DNA from: Celeribacter marinus
Lineage (GTDB): Bacteria; Pseudomonadota; Alphaproteobacteria; Rhodobacterales; Rhodobacteraceae
Length of the DNA stretch: 64,000 bases
Assembly: GCF_001308265.1 (NCBI RefSeq)
Contig: NZ_CP012023.1
Span: forward strand, 2,122,932 to 2,186,931
Direction: 5' to 3'
Part shown: piece after piece, positions 8,188-16,955 of the stretch
How positions within the stretch are numbered: position 1 is the first letter of the stretch
How the letters are laid out: every line of letters begins with the position of its first letter
The notes under the pieces: generated by a model
Told to the model about the DNA's origin: nothing
Seen by the model: the letters and a program-made list of their open reading frames with translations, nothing else
The model's database searches: none
Position numbers and translations under genes: made by a program

Positions 8188-9528
8188 TTAGCCCTCGCCC
8201 ATAAGAAATTTATGCATGTTTTCAGCACCATCTCGACCTTCGGCCACAGCCGTCACGGTAAGATCCTCACCGCCAAGGGCACAGTCGCCCCCCGCCCAAA
8301 CCCCGTCGATGGAGGTGCGCCCACGTGTATCAACGGCGATTTTGCCGCGCTCCAACTCAAGGCCGTCTGGCGCCCCTTTGAGAGACTGACCAATGGCCAT
8401 AAAGACGTGATCGGCCGCGATCCGCACCGTCTCACCCGTTCCTGTCAGGCGTCCATCCGCGTCCGTGGTATATTCAAACTCGACCTCGGCGCATGTCCCG
8501 TTGCCATGCACGGCCACGGGTTGCGCGTTGTACAAAATCTGCACGCCCTTAGATGTGGCGAGGTCTTGCTCGAACGGGGAGGCGCTCATGCGATCACGTC
8601 CGCCACGGTAGGCGATTGTGACGTTTTGTGCGCCCAACAGTTTGGCCTGCACTGCGGCATCAACGGCCGTCATGCCGCCCCCGATCACCACGACATTGCG
8701 CCCGATGGGCAGCGTGGACACATCGGTGGATTGGCGCAAATCAGAAATGAAATCAACAGCATCAAGGACGCCGGATTTATCGACACCCTCAATCTTGAGC
8801 GCATTCACGCCGCCAAGCCCGATGGCCAAAAAGACCGCATCAAAATCGGATATCAACGCGGTTAGGCTAAGATCATCGCCAAGCACATGGCCCGTCTCGA
8901 TTGTGATTCCGCCGATCTTGACCAACCAATCCACCTCGGCCTGTGCAAAATTGTCGGGCGATTTATAAGACGCGATGCCAAACTCGTTCAGGCCGCCCGC
9001 TTTCGCGCGCCCGTCATACATCGTGACACTGTGACCATAGCGCGCCAACCGGTGCGCCGCCGCCAGACCCGCAGGCCCCGCGCCAACAACCGCAACGCGC
9101 TTGCCCGTGTCGGCGGCGCGGGTGAAGGGATGCGTGCCTTTTGCCATCAATGTATCGGTAGCGTAGCGTTGCAAGCGCCCGATTTCGACCGGTTTGCCCT
9201 CAGCGACTTCGCGCACACAGACCTCTTCGCATAGGGTTTCCGTGGGACAGACCCGCGCGCACATCCCGCCCAAGATATTGGCATCAAAGATAGTTTTTGC
9301 CGCCGCCTCAGGCGTGCCCGTGGTAATCTGGCGAATGAACAGCGGCACGTCGATTGATGTTGGACAGGCCGTCATACACGGCGCATCATGGCAAAAATAG
9401 CATCGGTCGGCGGCAACGAGCGCCTCATGGGCGTCCAATGGCGGATGAAGATCGGAAAAATTATCTGAATACGCATCAGGATCGAGGCGTCCTGCGGCAA
9501 TCCCTGATGTAAACGAGGTGTTTGGCAT
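8188..9528 (-). CDS. preT: NAD-dependent dihydropyrimidine dehydrogenase, subunit PreT
   Basis: PreT is the FAD/Fe-S electron-input subunit, homologous to the N-terminal half of eukaryotic DPD and to the glutamate synthase small subunit. The N-terminal Fe-S ligands are in CYFCHDAPCMTACP and CARVCPTETLCEEVC. The FAD site is VGAGPAGLAAAHRLARYG, and the NAD(P)H site includes VVIGGGMTAVDAA. The frame opens at 9687, but the family N-terminus corresponds to MPNTSFTSGIAAG, so I place the start at 9528 (446 residues). The gene is first in the preTA operon. A degenerate RutR box lies about 83 nt upstream. Confidence 0.93.
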   Translation of the reverse strand: MPNTSFTSGIAAGRLDPDAYSDNFSDLHPPLDAHEALVAADRCYFCHDAPCMTACPTSIDVPLFIRQITTGTPEAAAKTIFDANILGGMCARVCPTETLCEEVCVREVAEGKPVEIGRLQRYATDTLMAKGTHPFTRAADTGKRVAVVGAGPAGLAAAHRLARYGHSVTMYDGRAKAGGLNEFGIASYKSPDNFAQAEVDWLVKIGGITIETGHVLGDDLSLTALISDFDAVFLAIGLGGVNALKIEGVDKSGVLDAVDFISDLRQSTDVSTLPIGRNVVVIGGGMTAVDAAVQAKLLGAQNVTIAYRGGRDRMSASPFEQDLATSKGVQILYNAQPVAVHGNGTCAEVEFEYTTDADGRLTGTGETVRIAADHVFMAIGQSLKGAPDGLELERGKIAVDTRGRTSIDGVWAGGDCALGGEDLTVTAVAEGRDGAENMHKFLMGEG

Positions 9529-9610
9529 GTGATGTGATCCTGCATAGCTGCGCGTGAATATCGTAACGTCTGTGGGTCGTTGACCGACAGCGTGGACGAC
9601 AAACCTATTT

Positions 9611-9626
9611 TTGATCAAGTGGTAAA
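9611..9626. promoter_or_regulatory. degenerate RutR operator upstream of preT
   Basis: TTGATCAAGTGGTAAA matches the RutR consensus half-sites TTGACCA and TGGTCAA with one mismatch in each and the correct 2-nt spacer. Its position, 83 nt upstream of the preT start, fits repression of preTA. It is weaker than the site at 5126 and could give graded control. The assignment rests on pattern and position. Confidence 0.65.
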
Positions 9627-9634
9627 TTTTATTT

Positions 9635-9653
9635 AGAGCGAAATAATCGCTCT
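9635..9653. repeat. 7-bp inverted repeat beside the RutR-like box
   Basis: AGAGCGA and TCGCTCT form a perfect stem around a 5-nt AT loop, 8 nt from the RutR-like box. It could be an operator for a second regulator of preTA or accBC, or a short hairpin. I cannot assign it. Confidence 0.4.
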
Positions 9654-9833
9654 TTTGCGCCCCAAGTAGACAAATATTAGGTCGCATCCGCCTAATTCAT
9701 GTGCATTTTGCGGACATCCGCGTGACCAATCGCGTTTTTCGCGGGTTTTCACGGACCCTGACGTGACGTATAAGCGTTAAAAGCAGATTGACATGAGCTC
9801 GCATCAGACGGGCGGTAGAATAAGTTGGAAAAC

Positions 9834-10322
9834 ATGACAAAACAAAATGACGCCGATGTGGCCTTCATTCAGGCACTTGCCGAATTGCTCAACTCCAATG
9901 ACCTCACCGAGGTTGAAGTCAAACGCGAGTACGGCGAAAATGACCGCCTAAATGTACGCGTTTCCAAAGCACAAGAGATCGTGCATACCGCACCCGCCGC
10001 CTACGCCGCACCTGTCGCCGCCGCACCCGTTGCCGCGCCAGCACAAGCCGCGCCAGCAGACGCCGCACCCGCCGATCCACGCCAAGATCCCAACTGCGTG
10101 CCCTCCCCGATGGTTGGCACCGCCTATCTGTCGGCCGAACCGGGCGCCGCCGCGTTCGTCAAGATCGGCGATAGTGTCGAAGAGGGTCAAACCGTATTGA
10201 TCATAGAAGCCATGAAGACGATGAACCACATCCCGTCGCCAAAATCCGGCACGATCAAACGCATTCTGGTTGACGACGGCACCCCCGTCGAATTCGGCGC
10301 GCCTTTGATGATCATCGAATAA
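9834..10322 (+). CDS. accB: acetyl-CoA carboxylase biotin carboxyl carrier protein
   Basis: AccB carries the biotin that shuttles CO2 between AccC and the carboxyltransferase at the start of fatty-acid synthesis. The 162-residue protein has the usual layout: a helical N-terminus, an Ala/Pro-rich flexible linker at about residues 49-82, then a biotinyl domain whose attachment lysine is in IEAMKTMNHI. The residue after the biotinyl lysine is T rather than the textbook M, a variant I regard as ordinary in alphaproteobacteria. A TTG codon three codons upstream is in frame, but the ATG is preferred. accC begins 13 nt downstream. Confidence 0.95.
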   Translation: MTKQNDADVAFIQALAELLNSNDLTEVEVKREYGENDRLNVRVSKAQEIVHTAPAAYAAPVAAAPVAAPAQAAPADAAPADPRQDPNCVPSPMVGTAYLSAEPGAAAFVKIGDSVEEGQTVLIIEAMKTMNHIPSPKSGTIKRILVDDGTPVEFGAPLMIIE

Positions 10323-10335
10323 GGACGGGTTCCTG

Positions 10336-11685
10336 ATGTTCGATAAAATTCTCATTGCCAACCGTGGCGAAATTGCGCTGCGCGTGATCCGTGCGTGTCG
10401 TGAAATGGGGATCGCCTCCGTGGCGGTCCATTCCGAGGCGGACTCGGACGCGATGCACGTGCGCATGGCCGACGAGGCCGTCTGCATTGGCCCGAATTCG
10501 TCAACGCTGTCCTACCTGTCCTTCCCCGCGATCATTGCCGCGTGCGAAATTACGGGCGCGCAGGCCATCCACCCCGGATACGGGTTCTTGTCCGAAAACG
10601 CGGCCTTTGTTCAGATCGTAGAGGATCATGGGCTGGCCTTTATCGGCCCCTCGGCAGAGCACATCCGCCAGATGGGCGACAAGATCACCGCAAAAGAGAC
10701 TGCCAAAATCCTCGGTATTCCCGTGGTTCCCGGCTCTCCGGGTGGCGTGCCTGACGTGGAAACGGCCAAAAAACTGGCCGCCGAAATGGGCTACCCCGTC
10801 ATTATCAAAGCCACCGCAGGTGGCGGTGGACGCGGCATGAAAGTCGCTGAAAGCGAAGAGGTTATCGAGACTGCCTTTCGCACAGCGCGCTCAGAATCCA
10901 AAGCAGCGTTCGGCAATGACGAAGTGTACATGGAGAAATATCTCCAGAAGCCGCGCCACATCGAAGTCCAAGTGTTCGGGGACGGACAAGGCGGCGGTGT
11001 GCATTTGGGCGAACGCGATTGCTCGTTGCAACGGCGTCACCAAAAGGTATTCGAGGAGGCTCCAGGCCCGTCGATTTCCCCCGAAGAGCGCGCCGAAATC
11101 GGTGGCATCTGTGCACGCGCGATTGCTGAAATGGGCTATCGCGGCGCGGGAACAATCGAATTTCTCTACGAGGATGGCCAGTTCTTTTTCATCGAAATGA
11201 ACACGCGTTTGCAGGTGGAACACCCTGTGACCGAGGCGATTTTCCGTCAAGATCTGGTGCGCGAGCAAATTCGTGTCGCGGCCGGTGAAAAGCTATCTTT
11301 CACACAAGATGACTTGGTGATTGACGGTCACTCGATCGAGGTCCGGATCAACGCCGAACGTCTGCCGAATTTTGCCCCATGCCCCGGTAAGATTACGCAA
11401 TACCACGCACCGGGTGGATATGGTGTGCGGATGGATAGCGCGCTTTACGATGGCTATTCGATCCCGCCCTATTACGACAGCTTGATCGGTAAATTGATCG
11501 TGCACGGTCGTGACCGTCCCGAGGCGTTGGCCCGTCTCAAACGCGCTCTTGGCGAGTTGATTGTGGACGGCGTAGACACCACCGTACCGCTGTTCCATGC
11601 GCTGCTCGAAGAGCCCGATGTGTTGTCAGGCAACTACAACATTCACTGGCTTGAGAAATGGCTTGCCGTGAATATGCCGACCTAA
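10336..11685 (+). CDS. accC: acetyl-CoA carboxylase biotin carboxylase subunit
   Basis: AccC uses ATP and bicarbonate to carboxylate the biotin on AccB. The 449-residue protein is full length. It begins MFDKILIANRGEIALRVIRA and carries the glycine-rich ATP loop KATAGGGGRGMKV. Catalytic-region motifs ERDCSLQRRHQKV, FIEMNTRLQVEHPVTE and GHSIEVRINAE are intact. It is co-transcribed with accB, and an intrinsic terminator follows at 11711. Confidence 0.97.
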   Translation: MFDKILIANRGEIALRVIRACREMGIASVAVHSEADSDAMHVRMADEAVCIGPNSSTLSYLSFPAIIAACEITGAQAIHPGYGFLSENAAFVQIVEDHGLAFIGPSAEHIRQMGDKITAKETAKILGIPVVPGSPGGVPDVETAKKLAAEMGYPVIIKATAGGGGRGMKVAESEEVIETAFRTARSESKAAFGNDEVYMEKYLQKPRHIEVQVFGDGQGGGVHLGERDCSLQRRHQKVFEEAPGPSISPEERAEIGGICARAIAEMGYRGAGTIEFLYEDGQFFFIEMNTRLQVEHPVTEAIFRQDLVREQIRVAAGEKLSFTQDDLVIDGHSIEVRINAERLPNFAPCPGKITQYHAPGGYGVRMDSALYDGYSIPPYYDSLIGKLIVHGRDRPEALARLKRALGELIVDGVDTTVPLFHALLEEPDVLSGNYNIHWLEKWLAVNMPT

Positions 11686-11710
11686 TCGCGCCATCCCGCG
11701 CTGTGTTTCA

Positions 11711-11745
11711 AAGGCCCGCAGATATCATGCGGGCCTTTTCTTTTG
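11711..11745 (+). terminator. intrinsic terminator after accC
   Basis: AAGGCCCGCA and TGCGGGCCTT form a 10-bp GC-rich stem with a 7-nt loop, followed by a T-rich tail (TTCTTTT). It ends the accBC transcript before aat. Confidence 0.9.
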
Positions 11746-11770
11746 ATCAAAGACACGTCATTTTGCGCCA

Positions 11771-12415
11771 ATGGATCACACCGAACTCACGCCTGAAATG
11801 TTGCTCAATGCCTACGCCAACGGGGTGTTTCCGATGGCCGAAAGTGCCGATGATCCCACGATATTTTGGGTGGACCCTGAACAGCGCGGGATTGTGCCTC
11901 TGGATCAGTTCCGCCTCTCGCACTCCCTCGCCCGTACGATCCGCCGCGCGCGCGTCACCGTCACCCTCAACCACGCGTTTGAAGAGGTCGTAACGGGCTG
12001 TGCGGCGCGCGATGAGACATGGATCAACGCCACAATCTTTGATCTGTACGCCAAAGTGCACGCTCTTGGCTATGCGCAGTCGATCGAGGTTTGGGACGGC
12101 ACGGAGTTGGTCGGTGGAGCCTATGGCATCACCCTTGGCACGGCATTTTTCGGCGAAAGCATGTTTTCGCGCAAAACCGATGCGTCAAAAATTGCACTGG
12201 CCTATTTGGTCACGCACCTGAAACGTACGGGCTTCACCCTACTCGACACACAGTTTATCACGCCACATCTGGCATCACTTGGCGCGATTGAGATCCCGCG
12301 CGCACAGTATCACACCCTGTTGGATGGCGCACTTGAACGCGAGGCAGAGTTTCGGGAAATTGTGACGCCGCCGTCCGTTCAGGACGTGCTACAGTTGAGA
12401 ACCCACGCGTCATAG
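11771..12415 (+). CDS. aat: leucyl/phenylalanyl-tRNA--protein transferase
   Basis: Aat adds Leu or Phe from charged tRNA to proteins with N-terminal Arg or Lys, marking them for ClpS/ClpAP under the N-end rule. The 214-residue protein shows the family signatures ANGVFPMAES, WDGTELVGGAYGITLG and FFGESMFSRKTDASK, and then LLDTQFITPHLASLG. Length and order match the family. The last 37 nt overlap the 3' end of the convergent DUF2155 gene. Confidence 0.95.
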   Translation: MDHTELTPEMLLNAYANGVFPMAESADDPTIFWVDPEQRGIVPLDQFRLSHSLARTIRRARVTVTLNHAFEEVVTGCAARDETWINATIFDLYAKVHALGYAQSIEVWDGTELVGGAYGITLGTAFFGESMFSRKTDASKIALAYLVTHLKRTGFTLLDTQFITPHLASLGAIEIPRAQYHTLLDGALEREAEFREIVTPPSVQDVLQLRTHAS

Positions 12416-12912
12416 CGGGGGTGATCCATCGCATTCAGGGCCGGACTGGATGAGATCATCCATCCTTGAAAGACCGGTAGATCGATGCCCTCGACGCTCA
12501 CGTCCAAATAGGCGTAGGCATCACCGGACGGGTTGCCAACGGGATAGCGGCAATCGTCAAGGCGCATGGTGATGAATCCCCATGTTGCCGTTTGTCCGCG
12601 TGTAATTGGAATGTCTTCGACGCGGCCCGTGAGTTTATCCAGAACACGGATAACGACCCCTGTGCCGCTCGCAACACTCTCTTGCGTCTCAGTTGTGATC
12701 TCGAACAATTCGCGTTGAAATCCCTCGTCAGGCAGCGCTTGTAATTGCTCGAGCGACAACCCGCCAAAGCCGATTGCGCTATCATCAAGGGGCGTCTCAA
12801 TGATCGAGCCAATTCCTGTTTGCAAATCGTCGGTAAACCCCGCGTCCTGCGCCTGCGCAGCACCGGTGCTTGCGATCAGCGCCACAGACATCATGAGGGC
12901 GCGCGTGATCAT
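12379..12912 (-). CDS. exported DUF2155 protein
   Basis: This 177-residue protein has a clear Sec signal peptide (about residues 1-22, MITRALMMSVALIASTGAAQAQ up to its AQA cleavage site). Its C-terminal half is the DUF2155 domain, with VIRVLDKLTGRVEDIPI, GFITMRLDDCRYP and FQGWMISSSPALNAMDHP. The molecular role is unknown. The two cysteines (DDCRYP and LNCSTS) could pair in the periplasm. Its start overlaps the mlaD-like stop by 4 nt, so the two are coupled, as is usual in alphaproteobacteria. An envelope function is inferred from export and this partner. Confidence 0.9.
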   Translation of the reverse strand: MITRALMMSVALIASTGAAQAQDAGFTDDLQTGIGSIIETPLDDSAIGFGGLSLEQLQALPDEGFQRELFEITTETQESVASGTGVVIRVLDKLTGRVEDIPITRGQTATWGFITMRLDDCRYPVGNPSGDAYAYLDVSVEGIDLPVFQGWMISSSPALNAMDHPRYDAWVLNCSTS

Positions 12913-13364
12913 TCCGCGCTTCCGTTTCCGGTCACGAATTTGAGCATAAGGTTGATGAGGCTCACGGCCCCTTGGGTGTCCGCAATCACTTGCCCGTCCT
13001 CGAACTCGAACATCGAGCCGCCCGGAACCAACTCTACGAAACTCCCCCCCAACAGACCCTCAGAGGCGATCAGAGCGGCGGTATCATCGGGCAACACAAC
13101 GTCCCCCTCCAAGGTCAATTTGGCCTCGGCGCGGTAGCTTTGTTTGTTCAATTCCAGATCGGTGACAGTGCCCACCTTAACACCGGCAAGGCGCACATCG
13201 CTCCCGACAGACACGCCCTCAGCGGAGCGAAAGGACGCGGTGAGATAATAGGTGTCAGAGGCTCCGCCCGCGAATCCGGTCGCTTGGCCTGCGTAGATGA
13301 GAAATCCGACAGCGAGGGCCAAAACGCCCGCGCCCACGGCGACTTCTGTGGTGTTTTCAGCCAT
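12909..13364 (-). CDS. mlaD: MlaD-type MCE-domain phospholipid transport protein
   Basis: MlaD forms the periplasmic MCE ring of the Mla pathway that moves phospholipids between outer and inner membrane. This 151-residue protein has one N-terminal membrane anchor (about residues 9-26). A single MCE domain follows, with AGVKVGTVTDLEL and the typical LLGGSFVELVPGG near residue 115. That is the usual size of alphaproteobacterial MlaD. mlaE and mlaF are not adjacent here. The gene is coupled to DUF2155 by an ATGA overlap. Confidence 0.92.
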   Translation of the reverse strand: MAENTTEVAVGAGVLALAVGFLIYAGQATGFAGGASDTYYLTASFRSAEGVSVGSDVRLAGVKVGTVTDLELNKQSYRAEAKLTLEGDVVLPDDTAALIASEGLLGGSFVELVPGGSMFEFEDGQVIADTQGAVSLINLMLKFVTGNGSAE

Positions 13365-13409
13365 ATTCTAATCCTCAGTCCCGCGAGTGGCGCGTCCCGT
13401 GTGGGCGGC

Positions 13410-13793
13410 TTACTCGGGCTGCCACGCCTCGTAGTCGGTGCGCGCAACAGGCTTTGCCTGACGAATAGACCCTGCGGGCGCATAGGCCGCAGCCGTGCCT
13501 GTCAGGTTTTCAACGTGCGGCTTTTCCCACTCTTTATGCTCAAGCGGTAGGTGACCGGGGTGGTTGTCGAACGTCCGGTGCAACCAGCCGTGCCACGCGG
13601 GATCGATGCGCGAGGCTTCGATCTCACCATTGTAAATCACCCAACGGCGCGAGTCGTCTTTGTTGCGGTAAAAGATGTTGCCTTGGCTATCTTCACCCAA
13701 TTTAATGCCGTTGCGCCATGTGAAAAGCTGTGTGCCGATCGTTTGACCGTTCCACCACACCAATGCGCGCAACGCTGTGTTCAAGATACCCAT
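13410..13793 (-). CDS. NDUFA12-family NADH:ubiquinone oxidoreductase subunit
   Basis: This 127-residue protein matches the NDUFA12/B17.2 accessory subunit of complex I found in alphaproteobacteria and mitochondria. Diagnostic stretches are [40 protein letters not shown] and [10 protein letters not shown]. It acts at the membrane face of complex I, where it is an assembly or stability subunit and not catalytic. It is located 45 nt upstream of mlaD on the same strand, the common alphaproteobacterial order. Confidence 0.95.
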   Translation of the reverse strand: MGILNTALRALVWWNGQTIGTQLFTWRNGIKLGEDSQGNIFYRNKDDSRRWVIYNGEIEASRIDPAWHGWLHRTFDNHPGHLPLEHKEWEKPHVENLTGTAAAYAPAGSIRQAKPVARTDYEAWQPE

Positions 13794-13913
13794 AGGACAA
13801 CCTCCGAAAATGTTGCTTCCTGATATGACCTAATGTGCGTGCAAGGTCCAGAGTGTACCTGTGCAAATCGGGTCAAATCGGTGTGCGCGGCGGGCGTCCG
13901 CCATGCGTCGCGA

Positions 13914-14312
13914 TTATGCGGGGGCGGCAGGCGGTGTAATTTTTGCCGTCACTTCGATCTCGATTTTCATCGCCGGATCAAGCAGACGCGCCTCAATCAT
14001 CGTCGCGGCGGGGCGCACCGCGCCAAACACCTCTTGAAGCACCGGCCAGCACGCCTCAAAATCCGCCCCGTCTGGCAAGATGTAGCGCACCTGCACGACA
14101 TCGGACATTTGACCACCCGCCTCGGCAACCGCCTTGGCAATGGTCGAAAGCGCGTTGCGACACTGATCGGCCACATCATCGGGCATGGTCATCGTCGCGT
14201 AGTCGTAGCCCGTGGTGCCGGACACAAACACCCAACCATCCACGACAACAGCGCGCGAATAGGCAATTTTCTCTTCGAACGGAGAACCGGAGGAAATGAG
14301 TGTGCGAGTCAT
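13914..14312 (-). CDS. RidA-family protein
   Basis: This 132-residue protein belongs to the RidA/YjgF/UK114 family, small trimeric proteins. Classic RidA hydrolyses reactive enamines and imines released by PLP enzymes. The sequence shows AVVVDGWVFVSGTTG, the assembly and active-site region, and the C-terminal motif KIEIEVTAKI. The arginine expected in classic RidA near VRPAATMIEA is present in VRPAATM, but this subgroup has divergent active sites, so deaminase activity is uncertain. The frame extends upstream, but ATG 14312 gives the family N-terminus MTRTLISSGSPFE. Confidence 0.88.
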   Translation of the reverse strand: MTRTLISSGSPFEEKIAYSRAVVVDGWVFVSGTTGYDYATMTMPDDVADQCRNALSTIAKAVAEAGGQMSDVVQVRYILPDGADFEACWPVLQEVFGAVRPAATMIEARLLDPAMKIEIEVTAKITPPAAPA

Positions 14313-14410
14313 AGCATGCGGCCTTTCGTGCCAAATATGTGTTGATCTCTTTTGACGCGTTTTGCGGCCTGCGCAAGACAAATCAGTCGTGCAAGCACAC
14401 CGCACATCAA

Positions 14411-14441
14411 CGAAAAACGCCGCCCCAATGGAGCGGCGTTT
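14411..14441 (-). terminator. intrinsic terminator after clpX
   Basis: A 9-bp stem AAACGCCGC / GCGGCGTTT with a 9-nt loop is followed, on the minus strand, by further T residues. It lies 29 nt past the clpX stop and ends the clp transcript before the RidA-family gene. Confidence 0.8.
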
Positions 14442-14469
14442 GATATGTAACTCAACCAAGGCGAATGGA

Positions 14470-15735
14470 TTAAGACGCTGACGCTTCTTTTTCCGCTTCG
14501 CCGTAGATAATCAATGGTTTGGCATCGGAATTTACCGCCTCTTCGTTCACCACGACCTCGGTCACGTTTGCGGTGCCGGGCAATTCGAACATGGTGTCGA
14601 GCAGGATATCCTCAAGGATAGAACGCAAGCCGCGTGCCCCTGTTTTGCGCTTGATCGCGCGTTTTGCGATGGCGGTGAGGGCCTCATCGGTGAAGGTGAG
14701 CACCACATCCTCGATCTCGAACAGACGCTGATACTGTTTGACGAGCGCGTTTTTCGGCTCGGACAGGATCGTGACAAGTGCATCTTCGTCGAGGTCTTCG
14801 AGGGTTGCAAGAACGGGAAGACGCCCAACAAACTCAGGGATGAGACCGAATTTCAACAGATCTTCAGGCTCCAACTCGGAGAACAACTCACCAATACCCT
14901 TGGCGTTTTCCTCTTTCACATCTGCGCCAAACCCGATTGCGGAGCCTTTGCCGCGTTGTGCGATGATCTTGTCCAGACCCGCAAACGCGCCACCACATAC
15001 GAACAAGATGTTCGTCGTATCGACTTGCAAGAACTCTTGTTGGGGATGCTTGCGCCCGCCTTGTGGGGGAACGGAGGCCACGGTGCCTTCCATAATTTTC
15101 AACAGCGCTTGTTGGACGCCCTCGCCCGATACGTCACGGGTGATCGATGGGTTGTCCGACTTGCGCGTAATTTTATCAACTTCGTCGATGTAGACGATAC
15201 CGCGCTGTGCGCGCTCGACATTGTACTCTGACGCCTGAAGCAATTTGAGAATGATGTTTTCGACATCCTCACCGACATAGCCGGCCTCGGTGAGCGTTGT
15301 GGCATCCGCCATTGTAAACGGCACATCCAAAATACGCGCAAGGGTCTGAGCCAAAAGAGTTTTACCGCAACCGGTTGGACCAACAAGCAAGATATTGGAT
15401 TTCGCCAATTCGATATCATCGGACCCTGAGGAGGCATGATTGAGGCGTTTATAATGGTTGTGGACCGCCACGGACAACACGCGTTTCGCGGTGGCCTGAC
15501 CGATCACATAGTCATCAAGAACCGCGCAAATTTCGCGCGGCGCAGGCACGCCCTCGGACGATTTGAGGCCCGACGACTTTGTTTCCTCGCGGATAATATC
15601 CATGCAAAGTTCAACGCATTCATCACAGATAAAAACAGTTGGACCCGCAATCAGCTTGCGCACCTCATGCTGGCTTTTCCCACAAAAGGAACAATAAAGC
15701 GTGTTCTTGCTGTCACCACTGGACGAATTCGACAT
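14470..15735 (-). CDS. clpX: ATP-dependent Clp protease ATP-binding subunit ClpX
   Basis: ClpX is the AAA+ unfoldase that feeds tagged substrates to ClpP. In Rhodobacterales and Caulobacter it is central to cell-cycle proteolysis. The 421-residue protein has the N-terminal zinc-binding domain ([16 protein letters not shown]), Walker [13 protein letters not shown], Walker [11 protein letters not shown], the pore-loop region and the ClpP-docking IGF loop in SAIGFGADV. It is separated from clpP by 182 nt containing a hairpin, and a terminator follows at 14411. Confidence 0.98.
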   Translation of the reverse strand: MSNSSSGDSKNTLYCSFCGKSQHEVRKLIAGPTVFICDECVELCMDIIREETKSSGLKSSEGVPAPREICAVLDDYVIGQATAKRVLSVAVHNHYKRLNHASSGSDDIELAKSNILLVGPTGCGKTLLAQTLARILDVPFTMADATTLTEAGYVGEDVENIILKLLQASEYNVERAQRGIVYIDEVDKITRKSDNPSITRDVSGEGVQQALLKIMEGTVASVPPQGGRKHPQQEFLQVDTTNILFVCGGAFAGLDKIIAQRGKGSAIGFGADVKEENAKGIGELFSELEPEDLLKFGLIPEFVGRLPVLATLEDLDEDALVTILSEPKNALVKQYQRLFEIEDVVLTFTDEALTAIAKRAIKRKTGARGLRSILEDILLDTMFELPGTANVTEVVVNEEAVNSDAKPLIIYGEAEKEASAS

Positions 15736-15786
15736 TGCATTCCCCTAAGACCAATCCGGTCCCTATTTGGTAGGTATTTGGTCGCT

Positions 15787-15810
15787 CAGGCGGCGCAGTC
15801 ATGCCGCCTG
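15787..15810. repeat. hairpin in the clpP-clpX intergenic region
   Basis: CAGGCGGC and GCCGCCTG form a perfect 8-bp stem with an 8-nt loop between clpP and clpX. No T-run follows on either strand, so it is not a standard terminator. It may set the clpP:clpX ratio by RNA stability or partial termination. Confidence 0.5.
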
Positions 15811-15917
15811 AAAATTGTGTTGTGTACGAGTGTAAGACAGCCATTTTGGAGGTACAATGCCAAAATCCATGCGTTTAAACCATGTTGACATCAGCACCCT
15901 ACGAAGGCCGTTCTACA

Positions 15918-16541
15918 TCACGCTTCGATATCGCCACGGCTTTCGACAATCTCGTCGATCAGTCCGAACTCTTTTGCCTCTTCAGCAGACATGAAGTTGT
16001 CACGCTCAAGCGCATCCACAACTTCTTTCATCTTGCGGCCCGTGTGTTTGACGTAAATGCCATTCAAACGATCTTTGAGCTTTTGGGTTTCTTGAGCGTG
16101 GATCATGATATCCGTGGCCTGCCCCTGATAGCCACCGGAGGGCTGGTGCACCATGACGCGCGAATTTGGCAGCGAGAACCGCATACCTTTTTCACCAGCC
16201 GTCAACAACAGCGACCCCATTGATGCGGCTTGACCCATCACAAGTGTGGACACTTTGGGGCGAATATATTGCATCGTGTCGTAAATCGACAAACCGGAGG
16301 TCACGACACCGCCCGGGCTATTGATATACATAGCGATTTCTTTGTTCGGGTTTTCGGCCTCAAGGAACAATAGCTGCGCGCAAATCAGGCTCGACATGCC
16401 GTCATGCACAGGGCCGTTGAGGAAAATGATCCGCTCTTTGAGCAGACGCGAGAAAATGTCATATGCGCGTTCACCACGGCTCGTTTGTTCAACGACCATG
16501 GGGACGAGCGTGTTCATATAGGTATCAATCGGATCTTTCAT
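15918..16541 (-). CDS. clpP: ATP-dependent Clp protease proteolytic subunit ClpP
   Basis: ClpP is the serine protease chamber that pairs with ClpX or ClpA. The 207-residue protein is full length, with the catalytic serine in [11 protein letters not shown], the histidine in [10 protein letters not shown] and the substrate-channel motif [11 protein letters not shown]. It begins [20 protein letters not shown], the standard start of the alphaproteobacterial form. It is upstream of clpX on the same strand. Confidence 0.98.
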   Translation of the reverse strand: MKDPIDTYMNTLVPMVVEQTSRGERAYDIFSRLLKERIIFLNGPVHDGMSSLICAQLLFLEAENPNKEIAMYINSPGGVVTSGLSIYDTMQYIRPKVSTLVMGQAASMGSLLLTAGEKGMRFSLPNSRVMVHQPSGGYQGQATDIMIHAQETQKLKDRLNGIYVKHTGRKMKEVVDALERDNFMSAEEAKEFGLIDEIVESRGDIEA

Positions 16542-16660
16542 CGTCGCCTGCCTCTGGAATTCTTGTGGATGATTAGCGCGGAAGTGTTACTTGAATCTTA
16601 GTTTCGGAACGGGGGACCTGCAAGGTGCGCAGGTGAGCTTCACACAATTCTATTAAAAAT

Positions 16661-16945
16661 TTATTCACTGTCCGCAGATTTGTTTGAGTTTTTTGCGACA
16701 ACCTCGCCCCGTTTGGCCGCGTCCGCTGCGTCTTGTTCGTCAAAGAACGCGGTCCATGCCTGCGCATCGAACACGATAAAGAACTGATAGACGAGGTAGC
16801 CACCCGCCGCGAGAAACAGCATGCCGAACCCCGCCGAGCCGGATGAAAACTCTAACGCGCCCCAAAACAGCGTCAGACCTGAAAACAGAATGCGCCGCCA
16901 CAAGGGCAGCATGAAACGGGTGCGAACATCGAGAAAATTTGTCAT
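16661..16945 (-). CDS. small membrane protein (hypothetical)
   Basis: This 94-residue protein has two hydrophobic segments (about residues 18-33 and 38-58) followed by an acidic C-terminal tail rich in D, E, K and A. I do not recognise the family. The frame opens at 16981, but ATG 16945 avoids overlap with the DUF1513 stop at 16956 and gives a normal N-terminus (MTNFLDVRTRF). It lies 10 nt after the iron-cluster operon and may be its last gene, or an independent one. Confidence 0.65.
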   Translation of the reverse strand: MTNFLDVRTRFMLPLWRRILFSGLTLFWGALEFSSGSAGFGMLFLAAGGYLVYQFFIVFDAQAWTAFFDEQDAADAAKRGEVVAKNSNKSADSE

Positions 16946-16955
16946 GACGACGATC

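Larger units (their letters stand above)
9529..9833. other. divergent intergenic region between preT and accB
   Basis: These 305 bases hold no gene I can support. They contain the RutR-like palindrome at 9611-9626 and an AT-rich inverted repeat at 9635-9653. The rest is the divergent promoter region of preTA and accBC. Confidence 0.6.

Noticed and set aside
9834..10322. AccB biotin motif AMKT in place of AMKM
   Set aside because: This variant is common in alphaproteobacteria and the attachment lysine is intact.
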